Assembly (NCBI GenBank): GCA_905339235.1 | Contig: CAJPFG010000015.1 | Coordinates: forward strand, 62,001 to 126,000 | Reading direction: 5' to 3' | DNA from: Phycisphaerales bacterium | GTDB lineage: Bacteria; Planctomycetota; Phycisphaerae; Phycisphaerales; UBA1924 | DNA length: 64,000 nucleotides | Shown here: positions 30,028-39,478 of the stretch, piece after piece | How positions within the stretch are numbered: the first letter of the stretch is position 1 | Layout of the letters: the number at the start of each line of letters is the position of its first letter | The notes under the pieces: model-generated | Databases searched by the model: none | The model's input: only the letters and a program-made list of their open reading frames with translations | What the model was told of the DNA's origin: nothing | Translations under genes and position numbers: made by a program

Positions 30028-33000
30028 GTGGACACCCGATCGAAGCCATGCCTGCGTACCTGTTATCGAGCCCGCACGCTCGCGGCCGCCGCCCTCTCGC
30101 TCCTCGCGGGCTTGAGCCAGGCCCCGGCGCAGGTGCGGTGGGCTTCGGGGGCGCCGTCGGCGGCGTTGGAAAGTGCCTCGCTGCCCACGGTGCTCGCGAG
30201 CCACGCCTCGGCCGACGGGCACCTTCTGGTCCAACTGACCAGGCCGATCACCGACGCGGGCCGCACGCAACTGGCGGGCGAGGGCCTGACAGTTCAAGCG
30301 CCCCTCGGGAATCTCTCGTTCTTTGCGTCAATGAATGCGGGAGCCGACGTAAGCGGGTTGCTCTCGTCCGACTGGCTCGCGGGAGCCTCGGCGATCGACC
30401 CCGCCTGGAAGTTGCATCGCGACTTCGTTAACGGCGTTACCGCCATTTGGACGATCGTCGAGCACGGGGACGATCCGCATGTGGCGGTGTACGTGACGCT
30501 GCACGACGACGTGCCAACCGACACCGCCGGCCAGTTGTTCGCCCGGCACGCCGGCGCCTTGGTCGGGACGATGCGTTCGGTGAACGCGGCCGTGGTGCAC
30601 CTGCCTCGCTCGCGGATATTGACACTCGCCACCGAGGACGCCGTCCAGTGGATCGAGCCTGCCGCCCCCAAGTTCGACGAGCAAAACGCGGAGAGCCGGG
30701 CCCTTACCGGAGCCGGAGTGGTCCAGGCGTCCCCGTACAGCCTGACCGGCGAGGGCGTCACCGTGCTGGTGTTCGACGTCGGCAGCGTCCGTACCACCCA
30801 CCTGGACCTGGCCGGCCGCACCACGATCATCGATGGGAATCCGCTGACTTCCGGGCACGCAACCCATGTCGCTGGTTCCGTCGGTGGCACGGGCGCGGCC
30901 AGCGGCGGAACCAACCGCGGCATGGCCCCCGATGTCACCCTGCTCTCCGGCACACTCACGATCGACGGCATTCCGGGCTGGCTTTACACCAACCCCTGCG
31001 ACATCGAAGCGGACTATGCCGCCGCGTGGGATCTCGGCGCCGACCTCGCGACCAACTCCATCAGCACCAACGTCGCCGCGAACAACTTCGACTGCGGCTG
31101 GTACGGCGACTACGGGACCACCGCGGCTGTGATCGACTCCTTGATCCGGGGCGGGTCTCCGGTGACGGGCGGCAATCCGTTCAGGGTCGCCTGGGCCGCG
31201 GGTAACGAACGGGCCCTGCAACGATGCGCGACTCCGACGGGGTTCTTCTACCTTGCCCCGCCGGCGGGCGCCAAGAATCAGTTGTGCATCGGCTCCGTGA
31301 ACTCCGATTCCGACACGCTGTCGAGTTACTCCTCGATCGGGCCGACCGACGACGGGCGGATGCGCCCTGACTTCTGCGCGCCGGGTTGCCAGGCCGGCGG
31401 GGATACGGGCGTGACCAGTTGCGACAACACCAGTGACTCGGCCTATTCAGTTCGATGTGGCACCTCGATGGCCACGCCCATCGCGGCCGGGTGTGTCGCG
31501 CTGCTGATGCAGGACTTCCGCGCGCGGTACCCCGCCGACTTTGACCCCCGAAACTCCTTGCTCAAAGTCTGCTTCGCTCAGTCGGCGATAGATCGCGGGA
31601 ACCCCGGACCCGACTACTCCTACGGCTACGGTTCGATCCGCGTTCAGCGTGCCATCGACCTCATGCGAAGCGGAAACTTCCAGGAGAGCCGGGTCTCGCA
31701 GGACCAAGTCGTGATCTACGAAGTCGCCGTTCCAGCCGGGCAGACTGAACTGGCCGTCACCATGGCGTGGGACGACGCTCCCGCCGTGGGCAATGCCAAC
31801 CCGGCGCTGATTAACGACCTCGACCTTGAGGTCTTCTCGCCCGGCAATGGGCCGCGGGCGTTCCCATGGACCCTGGACATGACCAACCCCGCGGCCGATG
31901 CCCAGCGCACGCAGGCCAACCGAATCGATAACATTGAGCAGGTGAGAGTGGAGAATCCGGCTGCCGGTGTCTGGGCCGTTCGCGTTCGTGGGTTCAACGT
32001 GCCCGTCGGGCCTCAGCCCTTCTCGATCGTTTCCTCGCACGCGCTTTCGGGGGGGGCTCCGATCCCCAGCGTGCTCATGATCGCGGATCAGGTCGTTCTC
32101 GACCACCCGCCGGCGACCCCCGCGATTGCTTCCATCAGCATCGAGGTCCGGAACGATTCCCTCGTCGCGGGCTCGGTTCAACTCCGATACCGCGAGGGCG
32201 GGTTGGGATCCTGGATCAGCGTGCCGATGACAAACTCGACCGGCAATACCTGGGCCGCTCCTCTCCCGGGGTTCTCCTGCGATTCGCATCCGCAGTACTA
32301 CTTCATGGCCGAGGGAAACGCGTTCGGTGTCGCGACGCTCCCCGCCGCGGGAGAGAACTCCCCGTTCGACCTCGATATCGGCGTCACGGAGCACCTGTAC
32401 GACCACGACTTCGAGACCGCGGCCGGCTGGATCGGCGGCCGCCCGGGCGACACCGCAACCGCCGGGGTCTGGTATCGGATGGCGCCGCAGGCCACCGCAG
32501 CCCAACCCGGTCAGGATCACTCCCCCGACCCCGGCGCTCTGTGCTGGGTCACCGACGGCAACGCCGGCGCGGGCGTCGGCGCACTCGACGTCGATGGCGG
32601 CTTCACGACCCTGCTCAGCCCCGCCCTCGACCTCGCGGACGAACCCGACGCCGTCATTTCGTACTGGCGCTGGTACTCGAACACCGCCGGCGCTTCACCC
32701 GCGTCGGACACGATGCGCATCGACATCTCCGGCGACGACGGCGCGTCATGGTCCCCGCTCGAGGTCGTCGGGCCGTCCACGCAGAACTCGGGCGGCTGGC
32801 TCTTCGCGTCATTCCGCCTGGGTGATTTCATCTCGCCGACCTCGACAGTGCGCCTGCGCTTCATCGCTGACGATTCGGGCGGGCCCTCCGTCGTGGAGGC
32901 AGCACTCGACGACTTCGTCATCGCCAAGCGTGTGTGCGAGGATCCCGCCGTCTGCGACCCCGACGTCAACTGCGACGGCGCCGTCAACGGATTCGACATC

Positions 33001-33135
33001 GAGGCGACCGAGCAGGCCGTCAACGGCGACTTCACCAACTTCTGCCAATCCTCCGCCGACCTCAACAACGACGGCGCCGAAAACGGATTCGACATCGAAA
33101 TCGAAGAGCAACGCGTCAACGGCGCGCCCTGCTGA
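30028..33135 (+). CDS. Secreted subtilisin-family (S8) protease with dockerin-like C terminus
   Basis: 1035 residues from a GTG at 30028 with GAGGAAG upstream; a signal peptide (ARTLAAAALSLLAGLSQAPA) begins 14 residues in. A prodomain-like segment (about 40-215) precedes the catalytic domain. The triad is Asp250 in VLVFDVGS, His277 in GHATHVAG (Ala replaces the usual Gly after His) and Ser480 in GTSMATPIAAG. After the protease come a beta domain with LINDLDLEVFSP (about 600-670), a MAM/jelly-roll-like region (about 790-970), and the tail DVNCDGAVNGFD...DLNNDGAENGFD...VNGAPC shared with the preceding protein. It is probably an extracellular protease attached by a common sorting or cohesin-like mechanism (inference). 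Confidence 0.9.
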   Translation: MDTRSKPCLRTCYRARTLAAAALSLLAGLSQAPAQVRWASGAPSAALESASLPTVLASHASADGHLLVQLTRPITDAGRTQLAGEGLTVQAPLGNLSFFASMNAGADVSGLLSSDWLAGASAIDPAWKLHRDFVNGVTAIWTIVEHGDDPHVAVYVTLHDDVPTDTAGQLFARHAGALVGTMRSVNAAVVHLPRSRILTLATEDAVQWIEPAAPKFDEQNAESRALTGAGVVQASPYSLTGEGVTVLVFDVGSVRTTHLDLAGRTTIIDGNPLTSGHATHVAGSVGGTGAASGGTNRGMAPDVTLLSGTLTIDGIPGWLYTNPCDIEADYAAAWDLGADLATNSISTNVAANNFDCGWYGDYGTTAAVIDSLIRGGSPVTGGNPFRVAWAAGNERALQRCATPTGFFYLAPPAGAKNQLCIGSVNSDSDTLSSYSSIGPTDDGRMRPDFCAPGCQAGGDTGVTSCDNTSDSAYSVRCGTSMATPIAAGCVALLMQDFRARYPADFDPRNSLLKVCFAQSAIDRGNPGPDYSYGYGSIRVQRAIDLMRSGNFQESRVSQDQVVIYEVAVPAGQTELAVTMAWDDAPAVGNANPALINDLDLEVFSPGNGPRAFPWTLDMTNPAADAQRTQANRIDNIEQVRVENPAAGVWAVRVRGFNVPVGPQPFSIVSSHALSGGAPIPSVLMIADQVVLDHPPATPAIASISIEVRNDSLVAGSVQLRYREGGLGSWISVPMTNSTGNTWAAPLPGFSCDSHPQYYFMAEGNAFGVATLPAAGENSPFDLDIGVTEHLYDHDFETAAGWIGGRPGDTATAGVWYRMAPQATAAQPGQDHSPDPGALCWVTDGNAGAGVGALDVDGGFTTLLSPALDLADEPDAVISYWRWYSNTAGASPASDTMRIDISGDDGASWSPLEVVGPSTQNSGGWLFASFRLGDFISPTSTVRLRFIADDSGGPSVVEAALDDFVIAKRVCEDPAVCDPDVNCDGAVNGFDIEATEQAVNGDFTNFCQSSADLNNDGAENGFDIEIEEQRVNGAPC

Positions 33136-33142
33136 CTCGGCT

Positions 33143-33158
33143 CGAACCGCCCGGTTCG
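33143..33158 (+). terminator. Hairpin after the subtilase gene
   Basis: Stem CGAACC/GGTTCG with a GCCC loop, 7 nt after the subtilase stop and followed by only two T residues. It is a plausible terminator or 3'-end hairpin. Confidence 0.4.
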
Positions 33159-33301
33159 TTCCGAACGCCGCGCATCGCCGTCGAAACTCCTGCTTTCGCC
33201 GTGGGAGTTCCCTGCATTCACCCCATCCGCATTGGCCCCTTCCACGCGGCCGCTCCACCCCGCACGCTGTATCATGGCATTCCGACATCTGGAGCCGCGC
33301 C

Positions 33302-34570
33302 ATGCCCACAAGACCCGCCTGGTACGTTTCGCCCGATGGGAAAACTCGCCAGGGTCCCCTGTCTTCCGAGCAGGTAGCCGAGATGGTCTCCTTGGGCGGC
33401 CTTTCGCGCGTTTCGCTGGCCTGGCGCGAAGGAATGACCGGGTGGGCTCCGCTCGGTCAAGTTCCTGAGTTCGCCGCGGCGGCCGCATCGGCTCCGCCCC
33501 CGATTCCGGGCCCGGGCGTGCCGACCGGCCTTCCGCCCGTCCGAATGACCATCCCGCCCGGCGAACTCGCACCCGCACCAACCAAATCGAGCGCCGGGCT
33601 CATCGCTCTCATCGTCGTGGCGGTCGTGCTGGGGCTGTGCGTCATCACCGCCATCCCCGTCGGCCTCGCCCTGCCCGCGATGGGCAAGGCCCGGGCCTCG
33701 GCCCGCCAAATGCACGACAGCACTCAGGTGCGGGGCGTGCACCAGGGGATGATCCTGTGGGCACAGAACAACAACGACCAGTACCCCGTCCCGAGCACGC
33801 TCGACGCGGGCAACACGACCCTGCCCGCGGGTGACCCCAAGGACCTGCCGCGGCATGTCGTCTCCATCCTCATCTACAACGGCTTCTTCAGCCCGGAGTT
33901 CTGCATCAGCCCCGCCGAGGCCAGCCCGGGCTTCGCCGTGTACGGCGCGTACCAGTACTCCGCGCCCGCCGGCGCCGTCGGCGGCAACGCCGCGCTCTGG
34001 GATCCCGCCTTCAAGGCGTACCCCGTCGAGATGAAGTCCTACGGCCCCCCCGCGCCCGGCGGCCTGTCCTACGCACTCATGCCGCCCCTGGGCGGGCGAA
34101 AGTCCAAGTGGAGCAACACCTTCATGGCCACCGAGGCCTCCGTGGGCAACCGCGGCCCGGCCTACGACGCCGTCGGCTCGGGCACCGCCCAGACCTGGAC
34201 CCTCCACCCGGATTCGGGAAAGTCCACCAGCGGAAACACCGAGATCGGCACCAGTTCGGTCACGCTGCTCATCCACGGCGGGCGCACCACCTGGGAGGGC
34301 AACATCGCCTACAACGACAACCACGTGAACTTCGAAACCACACCCGCCCCGCCCACCGCCCCCTTTAACTTCGGCGGCAGCATCGGCTTCGCGCCCGACA
34401 ACCTCTTCGTGGACGAGAACGACGCCACCCGCGCCAAGGACAGCATCACCGGCCTCGCCGGCAACGCGCTGAGCAACTCCAACAATCTCCTCCGCGGCTG
34501 GAACGGAGGCACCTTCGACCCCAGGACCGGCGCGCTCATCGACATCCCCTCCGACCTCTGGTTCGACTGA
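33302..34570 (+). CDS. GYF-domain, prepilin-like membrane protein
   Basis: 422 residues from the ATG at 33302. A GYF_2-type domain (about 5-55, WYVSPDGKTRQGPLSSEQVA ... WREGMTGWAPL) is joined by a Pro-rich linker to one membrane helix (about 98-123, AGLIALIVVAVVLGLCVITA). Right after it, LALPAMGKARASARQ and VRGVHQGMILWAQNNNDQYP match the pseudopilin/DUF1559-type proteins common in Planctomycetes. A type IV prepilin cleavage site is absent because the helix is internal. The C-terminal 280 residues are a beta-rich H-type domain (FMATEASVGNRGPAYD, NIAYNDNHVNFE). Exact role unknown; likely cell-envelope. Confidence 0.8.
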   Translation: MPTRPAWYVSPDGKTRQGPLSSEQVAEMVSLGGLSRVSLAWREGMTGWAPLGQVPEFAAAAASAPPPIPGPGVPTGLPPVRMTIPPGELAPAPTKSSAGLIALIVVAVVLGLCVITAIPVGLALPAMGKARASARQMHDSTQVRGVHQGMILWAQNNNDQYPVPSTLDAGNTTLPAGDPKDLPRHVVSILIYNGFFSPEFCISPAEASPGFAVYGAYQYSAPAGAVGGNAALWDPAFKAYPVEMKSYGPPAPGGLSYALMPPLGGRKSKWSNTFMATEASVGNRGPAYDAVGSGTAQTWTLHPDSGKSTSGNTEIGTSSVTLLIHGGRTTWEGNIAYNDNHVNFETTPAPPTAPFNFGGSIGFAPDNLFVDENDATRAKDSITGLAGNALSNSNNLLRGWNGGTFDPRTGALIDIPSDLWFD

Positions 34571-34618
34571 GACGCGCTCGGCGGAGCGTGACTTACACTC
34601 CCGCGGCCGCCCGCCGAG

Positions 34619-37600
34619 ATGCCCAGGACCCACGACCCCAACCTCCCCATCCTGCTCCGCCGCGCGGACATCGAGGCCGCAGTCCGCGCCCACCAGATCG
34701 TGGTGATCTGCGGCGAGACCGGCTCGGGCAAGACGACGCAACTCCCGCAGATCTGCGTTGGGCTGGGCCTGCACACGTCGGGCATGATCGGCCACACCCA
34801 GCCGCGGCGGATCGCCGCCCGCGCCGTCGCCGCCCGCATCGCCGAGGAAATGGGCGTCGCCCTGGGCGGACGCGTGGGCTACAAGGTGCGCTTCGACGAC
34901 AAGACCAGCCGCGACACCGCCATCAAGGTGATGACCGACGGGATCCTGCTCGCCGAACTCGCGGGCGAGCCCACCCTCCGCGCGTACTCCACCATCATCC
35001 TCGACGAGGCCCACGAGCGCTCCCTGAACATCGACTTCCTGCTCGGGTATCTGCGCACGCTCCTCCCGCGACGGCCGGACCTCAGGGTCATCGTCACCTC
35101 GGCGACCATCGACCCCAAGCGCTTCAGCGAGTACTTCGGCGGCCCCGGCAAGGCCCCGGTCATCGAGGTCTCCGGCCGCGTGTTCCCCGTCGAGGTCCGC
35201 TACCACGACACCGACGCCGACGAAGAGAACTTCGAGCGCATGGAACTCGACGCCGTGGCCGACGCGGTGGAGGACCTCGCCGGCCCACGCTCCGGCGAGG
35301 GCGACATCCTGGTCTTCCTGCCCGGCGAGCGCGAGATCCGCCTCGCCGCCGACCAGATCCGCCGCCGCGGCGTGGACGCCGAGATCCTGCCGCTCTTCTC
35401 GCGCCTCACGAGCCAGGAACAGGACCGGATCTTCCACCTCCACCCCGCCGGCCGCCAGCGGGTCATCCTCGCGACCAACATCGCCGAGACCAGCCTGACG
35501 GTGCCGGGCATCCGGTACGTCGTGGACAGCGGCCTGGTCCGGCTCACGCGCTACGACCCGCAGCGCAAGATCCAGCGGCTCCCGATCGAGCGCGTCTCGC
35601 AGGCTTCGGCGAACCAGCGGTCGGGGCGCTGCGGGCGCGTGGCCGCGGGCGTCTGCATCCGGCTCTACGCCAAGTCGGCCCTCGACCAGCAGCCCAAGTT
35701 CACCGATCCGGAGATCCGCCGCGCCAACCTCGCGGGCGTGATTCTCCAGATGAAGGCGCTCCGCCTGCCCCCGATCGAGAACTTCCCGTTCCTGGATCCC
35801 CCCGACGCCGCGGCCATCCACGACGGCTACGAGACGCTCTTCGAACTCGGGGCCTTGGGCGCCGCGTCCGCCGAGGGCGCGCTCACGCCCGTCGGCGAGC
35901 ACCTGGCGCGCTTGCCGCTCGATCCGCGGCTCGGTCGCATGCTCCTCGCGGCCGAGGGCGAGAGGTCACTGGCCGAGGTCCTGGTGCTCGCCGCCCTGCT
36001 CTCGATCCAGGACCCCCGCCAGCGCCCCATGGACCGGCAGGAAGAGGCCGACCGCGCCCAGTTGGTCTTCCGCCACGAGTCCAGCGATTTCATGACGGCG
36101 TTGAAACTCTGGGACCAGTACCGCCACGCCGCGGGCACGCTGGGGTCCGGCGAATCCCAGCGCTGGTGCCGGGAGCACTTCCTCTCCGCGGCCCGGATGC
36201 GCGAGTGGACGGAAACCCACCGCCAACTCGCGTCAATCGCCGAGGACCTGCGGCTGGCGATCAACGCCGAGCCCGCCACGGAGGACGCGATCCACCGCGC
36301 CCTGCTCACCGGGCTGATCAGCAACGTCGCCTGCCGCGACGCCGCGGGGGGCTCGTTCGACTACAAGGGCGTCCGTGGCAACACCGTGAGCCTCTTCCCC
36401 GGCTCGGTGCTTTTCAAGAAGGGCCCCAAGTGGATCATGGCCGCGGAGGTTGTGCAGACCACGCGCCTCTACGCCCGCACCGCGGCCCGCATCGAGCCGG
36501 AGTGGATCGAGGAACTCGCCGGGCACATGTTCCGCCACCAGTTGAGCGACCGGCACTTCGACGCCGAGACGGGCGAGCCCTCCGCGTGGGAGCGGGTCAC
36601 GATGAACGGCATCGTCGTCGTGCCCCGGCGGCGGGCGGCGCTGGCCCGGCACGACCCCGCCGCGGCCCGGCGGCTGTTTGTCTCCGAGGGCCTGGCGCAG
36701 GGGAAGTGGGGGGGCGAGTACCCGTTCCTCGCCCACAACCGCGCCGTGCTCGACGCGGCCTCGACGGCGGAAGCGAAACTGCGCCGGCGCGGTCTGGCCG
36801 CGGATGTTGAGACCATCGCGGCGTGGTTCGAGTCCCGCATCCCAGCGAGCGTGCGCGACCCCGCCTCGTTCGCGGCGTGGCACCGCACCGCCGCGGCGAG
36901 CAACCCGCGGCTGCTCCACCTGAGCCCCGCCGACGTGCTCAAGCCCGAGGCCGCGAGCGCCGGCGATCCCGCGCTCTTTCCCGGCACGCTGGCGCTCTCG
37001 CGCGACGGCGAGCCCGTGCCCGCGCCCCTGACCTACGCGTGGACGCCGGGCAAGGACGAGGACGGCGTGACCGTCACGCTCGGCCTCACCGACCTGCCCC
37101 TGCTCACCCCCGCCCGGTCGCGCTGGCTTGTGCCCGGCTCTCTCCCCGATCTCTTCGCGGCCCTGATCAAAGGGCTCCCCAAGGGCCAGCAGGCGGCGCT
37201 CGCGGCGAAAGCATCCATCCCCGAGATGGCCGCGGCATGCGCACAGGTGGTCGAGTTCGGCACCGGCGACCCCGGCCGGGCCCTGAGCGAGGCGCTCGAC
37301 GCGCTCTACTCGGTCCGGATCGAACCGGGGGCGTGGGCCTTCGCGGGGCTGCCCGCGCACCTGCGCCTCCGAGTGCGGGTCCTGGACGAAACCGGCAAGG
37401 AGATCGCCGCGGGGCGCGACGTCGCGGCGCTCCACACCAAACTCGCGGCCCGCATCGAGAAGGCCGCGGCCAAGTCTGCCCGCGCCCAGTTCGAGCGGAC
37501 CGGCCTCACGGCGTGGGACTTCGGCGACCTGCCCGAGCGCGTCGAGGTCGAGCGCGCCGGCGAGACGGTGGGGGCCTACCCCACGCTGATCGACCACCGC

Positions 37601-38497
37601 GCCAGCGTCACGCTTACCCTGCTCGACTCGCGTGAGGCCGCGGCCCGCGAGACCTTTCGAGGCGTACGCCGGCTCTTCGCGCTCGCGTGCCGCGAGGAGG
37701 TGCAGCACCATCTCGCGGCGTTCGAGGGCTGGTCCGACATGGCCAGGCACTACAGCGCCCTGGGCCCGGCCGAGGAACTGCGGGACGAGATCACGTGCCT
37801 CGTGGCCGAGCGGGCCTTCCTGGCGAGCGGGGCCACGCCGCGCACCCGCGCCGAGTTCGACGCCCTCTCGCAGGCCAACTGGGGCAAACTCGCCGCGGCC
37901 TGCCGCGAGGTCTGCGACGTCGTCTCTCGCATCTTGGAGCCGCGCTTCCGCCTCGCCCACCGCCTCTCCGGCGGCACGTCGCGCAACTGGGCGGCCAGCG
38001 TCGCCGACATTCGCGAGCACGCCGCGTACCTCATGCCCCGCGGCTTTCTCGCGCTGGTCCCGTGGGAGCGCCTGCGGCACTACCCGCGCTACGTCACCGT
38101 CATGCGCGAGCGGCTCTTCGGCCTGCGCGAGGGCGGTTCGCACTCCGAAACCGCGGCGTTGCAGGCCGTCCTCCCGCACTGGAAGCGCTTCACGGGGTGG
38201 GTGGCCCGCGCCATGAGCGCCCAGCGCGAACGCGCCGCCGAACTCGAAGAGGCCGCGGCCAAATCCGCCCGCACCGCGAAATCTCCGCTCCCGCAAGCCC
38301 GCCGCGCCGCCCCGACGGTGAACCTCGACGCGGGCGAATGGGCGATCACGCCGGGGAACCTGCCCAAGGCCGTCGAGGAGTACCGCTGGGCCCTGGAAGA
38401 ACTCCGCGCAGCGGCGTTCGGACCGCAGCCGCCAAAGGGAGCGCCCGGTGTGGGGGATCTGGATTCCCTATGGAAGCGAGCAGACGCCGCGACATGA
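34619..38497 (+). CDS. hrpA: ATP-dependent RNA helicase HrpA
   Basis: 1292 residues, matching E. coli HrpA (1300). It is a DEAH-box helicase: motif I GETGSGKTTQ (32-41), motif Ia TQPRRIAARAVA, motif II DEAH in TIILDEAHERSL, motif III SATID, motif V TNIAETSLTVPG, motif VI QRSGRCGR. The helicase-associated domain and the long C-terminal DUF3418-type region typical of HrpA follow (AGETVGAYPTLID, RHYPRYVTVMRERL). HrpA is linked to mRNA processing and rescue of collided ribosomes. Base composition is more GC-rich than the island just downstream. The gene ends at the edge of that island. Confidence 0.96.
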   Translation: MPRTHDPNLPILLRRADIEAAVRAHQIVVICGETGSGKTTQLPQICVGLGLHTSGMIGHTQPRRIAARAVAARIAEEMGVALGGRVGYKVRFDDKTSRDTAIKVMTDGILLAELAGEPTLRAYSTIILDEAHERSLNIDFLLGYLRTLLPRRPDLRVIVTSATIDPKRFSEYFGGPGKAPVIEVSGRVFPVEVRYHDTDADEENFERMELDAVADAVEDLAGPRSGEGDILVFLPGEREIRLAADQIRRRGVDAEILPLFSRLTSQEQDRIFHLHPAGRQRVILATNIAETSLTVPGIRYVVDSGLVRLTRYDPQRKIQRLPIERVSQASANQRSGRCGRVAAGVCIRLYAKSALDQQPKFTDPEIRRANLAGVILQMKALRLPPIENFPFLDPPDAAAIHDGYETLFELGALGAASAEGALTPVGEHLARLPLDPRLGRMLLAAEGERSLAEVLVLAALLSIQDPRQRPMDRQEEADRAQLVFRHESSDFMTALKLWDQYRHAAGTLGSGESQRWCREHFLSAARMREWTETHRQLASIAEDLRLAINAEPATEDAIHRALLTGLISNVACRDAAGGSFDYKGVRGNTVSLFPGSVLFKKGPKWIMAAEVVQTTRLYARTAARIEPEWIEELAGHMFRHQLSDRHFDAETGEPSAWERVTMNGIVVVPRRRAALARHDPAAARRLFVSEGLAQGKWGGEYPFLAHNRAVLDAASTAEAKLRRRGLAADVETIAAWFESRIPASVRDPASFAAWHRTAAASNPRLLHLSPADVLKPEAASAGDPALFPGTLALSRDGEPVPAPLTYAWTPGKDEDGVTVTLGLTDLPLLTPARSRWLVPGSLPDLFAALIKGLPKGQQAALAAKASIPEMAAACAQVVEFGTGDPGRALSEALDALYSVRIEPGAWAFAGLPAHLRLRVRVLDETGKEIAAGRDVAALHTKLAARIEKAAAKSARAQFERTGLTAWDFGDLPERVEVERAGETVGAYPTLIDHRASVTLTLLDSREAAARETFRGVRRLFALACREEVQHHLAAFEGWSDMARHYSALGPAEELRDEITCLVAERAFLASGATPRTRAEFDALSQANWGKLAAACREVCDVVSRILEPRFRLAHRLSGGTSRNWAASVADIREHAAYLMPRGFLALVPWERLRHYPRYVTVMRERLFGLREGGSHSETAALQAVLPHWKRFTGWVARAMSAQRERAAELEEAAAKSARTAKSPLPQARRAAPTVNLDAGEWAITPGNLPKAVEEYRWALEELRAAAFGPQPPKGAPGVGDLDSLWKRADAAT

Positions 38498-38505
38498 CGC
38501 GCTTG

Positions 38506-38547
38506 GGGCCGTGCTCGGAGGTGACCAGCGCGACCGTGGCGGCATGA
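38506..38547 (+). pseudogene. Gene 3'-end fragment A (GPCSEVTSATVAA-stop)
   Basis: Nine nt after the hrpA stop is a short reading ending GPCSEVTSATVAA-stop. It matches the last codons of fragments B (39282-39449) and C (40212-40331). Similarity may extend a little upstream into the hrpA end. It is the shortest of three copies and not expressed as such. Confidence 0.6.
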
Positions 38548-38566
38548 AGCCTCGTGCTCGGAGCGA

Positions 38567-38572
38567 TACAAT
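38567..38572 (+). promoter_or_regulatory. TACAAT -10 box for mntA-hepT
   Basis: TACAAT is a near-consensus -10 box and ends 7 nt before the mntA ATG at 38580, with no ribosome site between. It is the best example of the leaderless pattern in the window. Confidence 0.5.
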
Positions 38573-38579
38573 CGGATCC

Positions 38580-38885
38580 ATGCTCCGCCTGCACGACATT
38601 CCCTTCGATCTTCCGCGTATCGACGCCGCGTGCCGCCGCGTCGGTGTCGTGCGCCTGTTCTTGTTCGGCTCCATCCTCACCGACCGCTTCGGCCCCGAAA
38701 GCGACATCGACATGCTCGTCGAAACCGATCCGCTCCACCCGCCCGGCTTGCTCGCCTTGGGCGGATTGCAGATGGACCTTTCGGAACTCCTCGGCAGGAC
38801 CGTTCACCTGACGCTCTTGGGCGGCGTCCCGGCCGACGAGCGCCCCGCGGTGCTGGCCCGCGCGAGGATGCTCGATGCCGCCTGA
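38580..38885 (+). CDS. mntA: MNT-family nucleotidyltransferase antitoxin (MntA-like)
   Basis: 101 residues. The minimal nucleotidyltransferase motif GS-x10-DxD is complete: Gly30-Ser31 and Asp42/Asp44 in LFLFGSILTDRFGPESDIDM. It matches MntA antitoxins, which add AMP to a tyrosine of the HEPN toxin HepT. The start at 38580 is favoured by the TACAAT box 7 nt upstream and by the canonical LHDIPFDLPRIDAACRR N terminus. The reading overlaps hepT by 11 nt, the usual translational coupling of toxin-antitoxin pairs. Confidence 0.88.
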   Translation: MLRLHDIPFDLPRIDAACRRVGVVRLFLFGSILTDRFGPESDIDMLVETDPLHPPGLLALGGLQMDLSELLGRTVHLTLLGGVPADERPAVLARARMLDAA

Positions 38886-39278
38886 TCCGAACGCACCGCG
38901 GTCCCCCGCTCCGCCCCCGACACCGGAAGACCGCAAGCGCCTCGAGCACATGCTCAGGTGCTCGCGCGATGCACGCACGATCGTTGCGGACGATGACGCG
39001 GCGGCGATCGCTCCGGACATGGTGCGGACGCGGGCGCTGGTGAACTGTTTCACCGAGATCGGCGAAGCCGCGGCGCGGCTGACGCCGCCCGGCCGCGCGC
39101 TCGTCGGCGCACTCCCGTGGCGGCAGATCGTCGGGATGCGCAACATCGTGGTTCACGTCTACTGGGCATCGACCTGCGAGAACTGGTCAAGACGGCGCGG
39201 GACGACCTGCCGGTGCTGATCGCCGCGCTCGAGGCCGCGCTCGCGGCATGGCCCCCTGACGCGCCGCCCGCGCCCTGA
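38875..39278 (+). pseudogene. hepT: HEPN-family toxin HepT, frameshifted after the catalytic motif
   Basis: As read, the first frame gives 114 residues ending at 39219 with a Ser/Arg/Cys tail. The RX4HXY catalytic motif is intact: Arg89, His94, Tyr96 in MRNIVVHVYW. From 39168 the +1-shifted frame continues with IDLRELVKTARDDLPVLIAA to a stop at 39276-39278, which is the normal HepT C terminus. So one G appears to be missing at the GGG run at 39164-39166. The intact product would be about 134 residues. HepT is an RNase toxin silenced by MntA AMPylation of the motif Tyr. The shift could be a real inactivation, a sequencing error in a G run, or slippage. Confidence 0.75.
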
Positions 39279-39281
39279 TAG

Positions 39282-39449
39282 TTGGGGACGGTCGGGGCCC
39301 AAGTCGGGCCCGTCACTGGCCCCGGCATCACTGCCGGATACCAAGCCGCGGACGGCGGGAAGACGGCGGTATGCATGCTGCGCTGGGTGAACACGCGCGG
39401 GGACAAGGGGCCGTGGTCGGAGGTCACGACGGCGACGGTGGCGGCGTAG
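39282..39449 (+). pseudogene. Gene 3'-end fragment B (RWVNTRGDKGPWSEV type)
   Basis: An open frame starting right after the hepT stop ends ...YQAADGGKTAVCMLRWVN / TRGDKGPWSEVTTATVAA-stop at 39449. It has no start codon suited to a full protein. The tail resembles the C terminus of a planctomycete hypothetical family ending 'RWVNTxGxxGPWSExxxATI' (from memory). It shares near-identical DNA with fragment C and the end of fragment A, and is best read as a leftover of a larger gene. Confidence 0.65.
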
Positions 39450-39478
39450 AGTCTCGAACTCACGCTCAGGAGAGTCGC

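Noticed and set aside
33272-38296. Minus-strand frames of 876 and 687 residues over the GYF gene and hrpA
   Set aside because: Shadows of strongly GC3-biased genes; no motifs.
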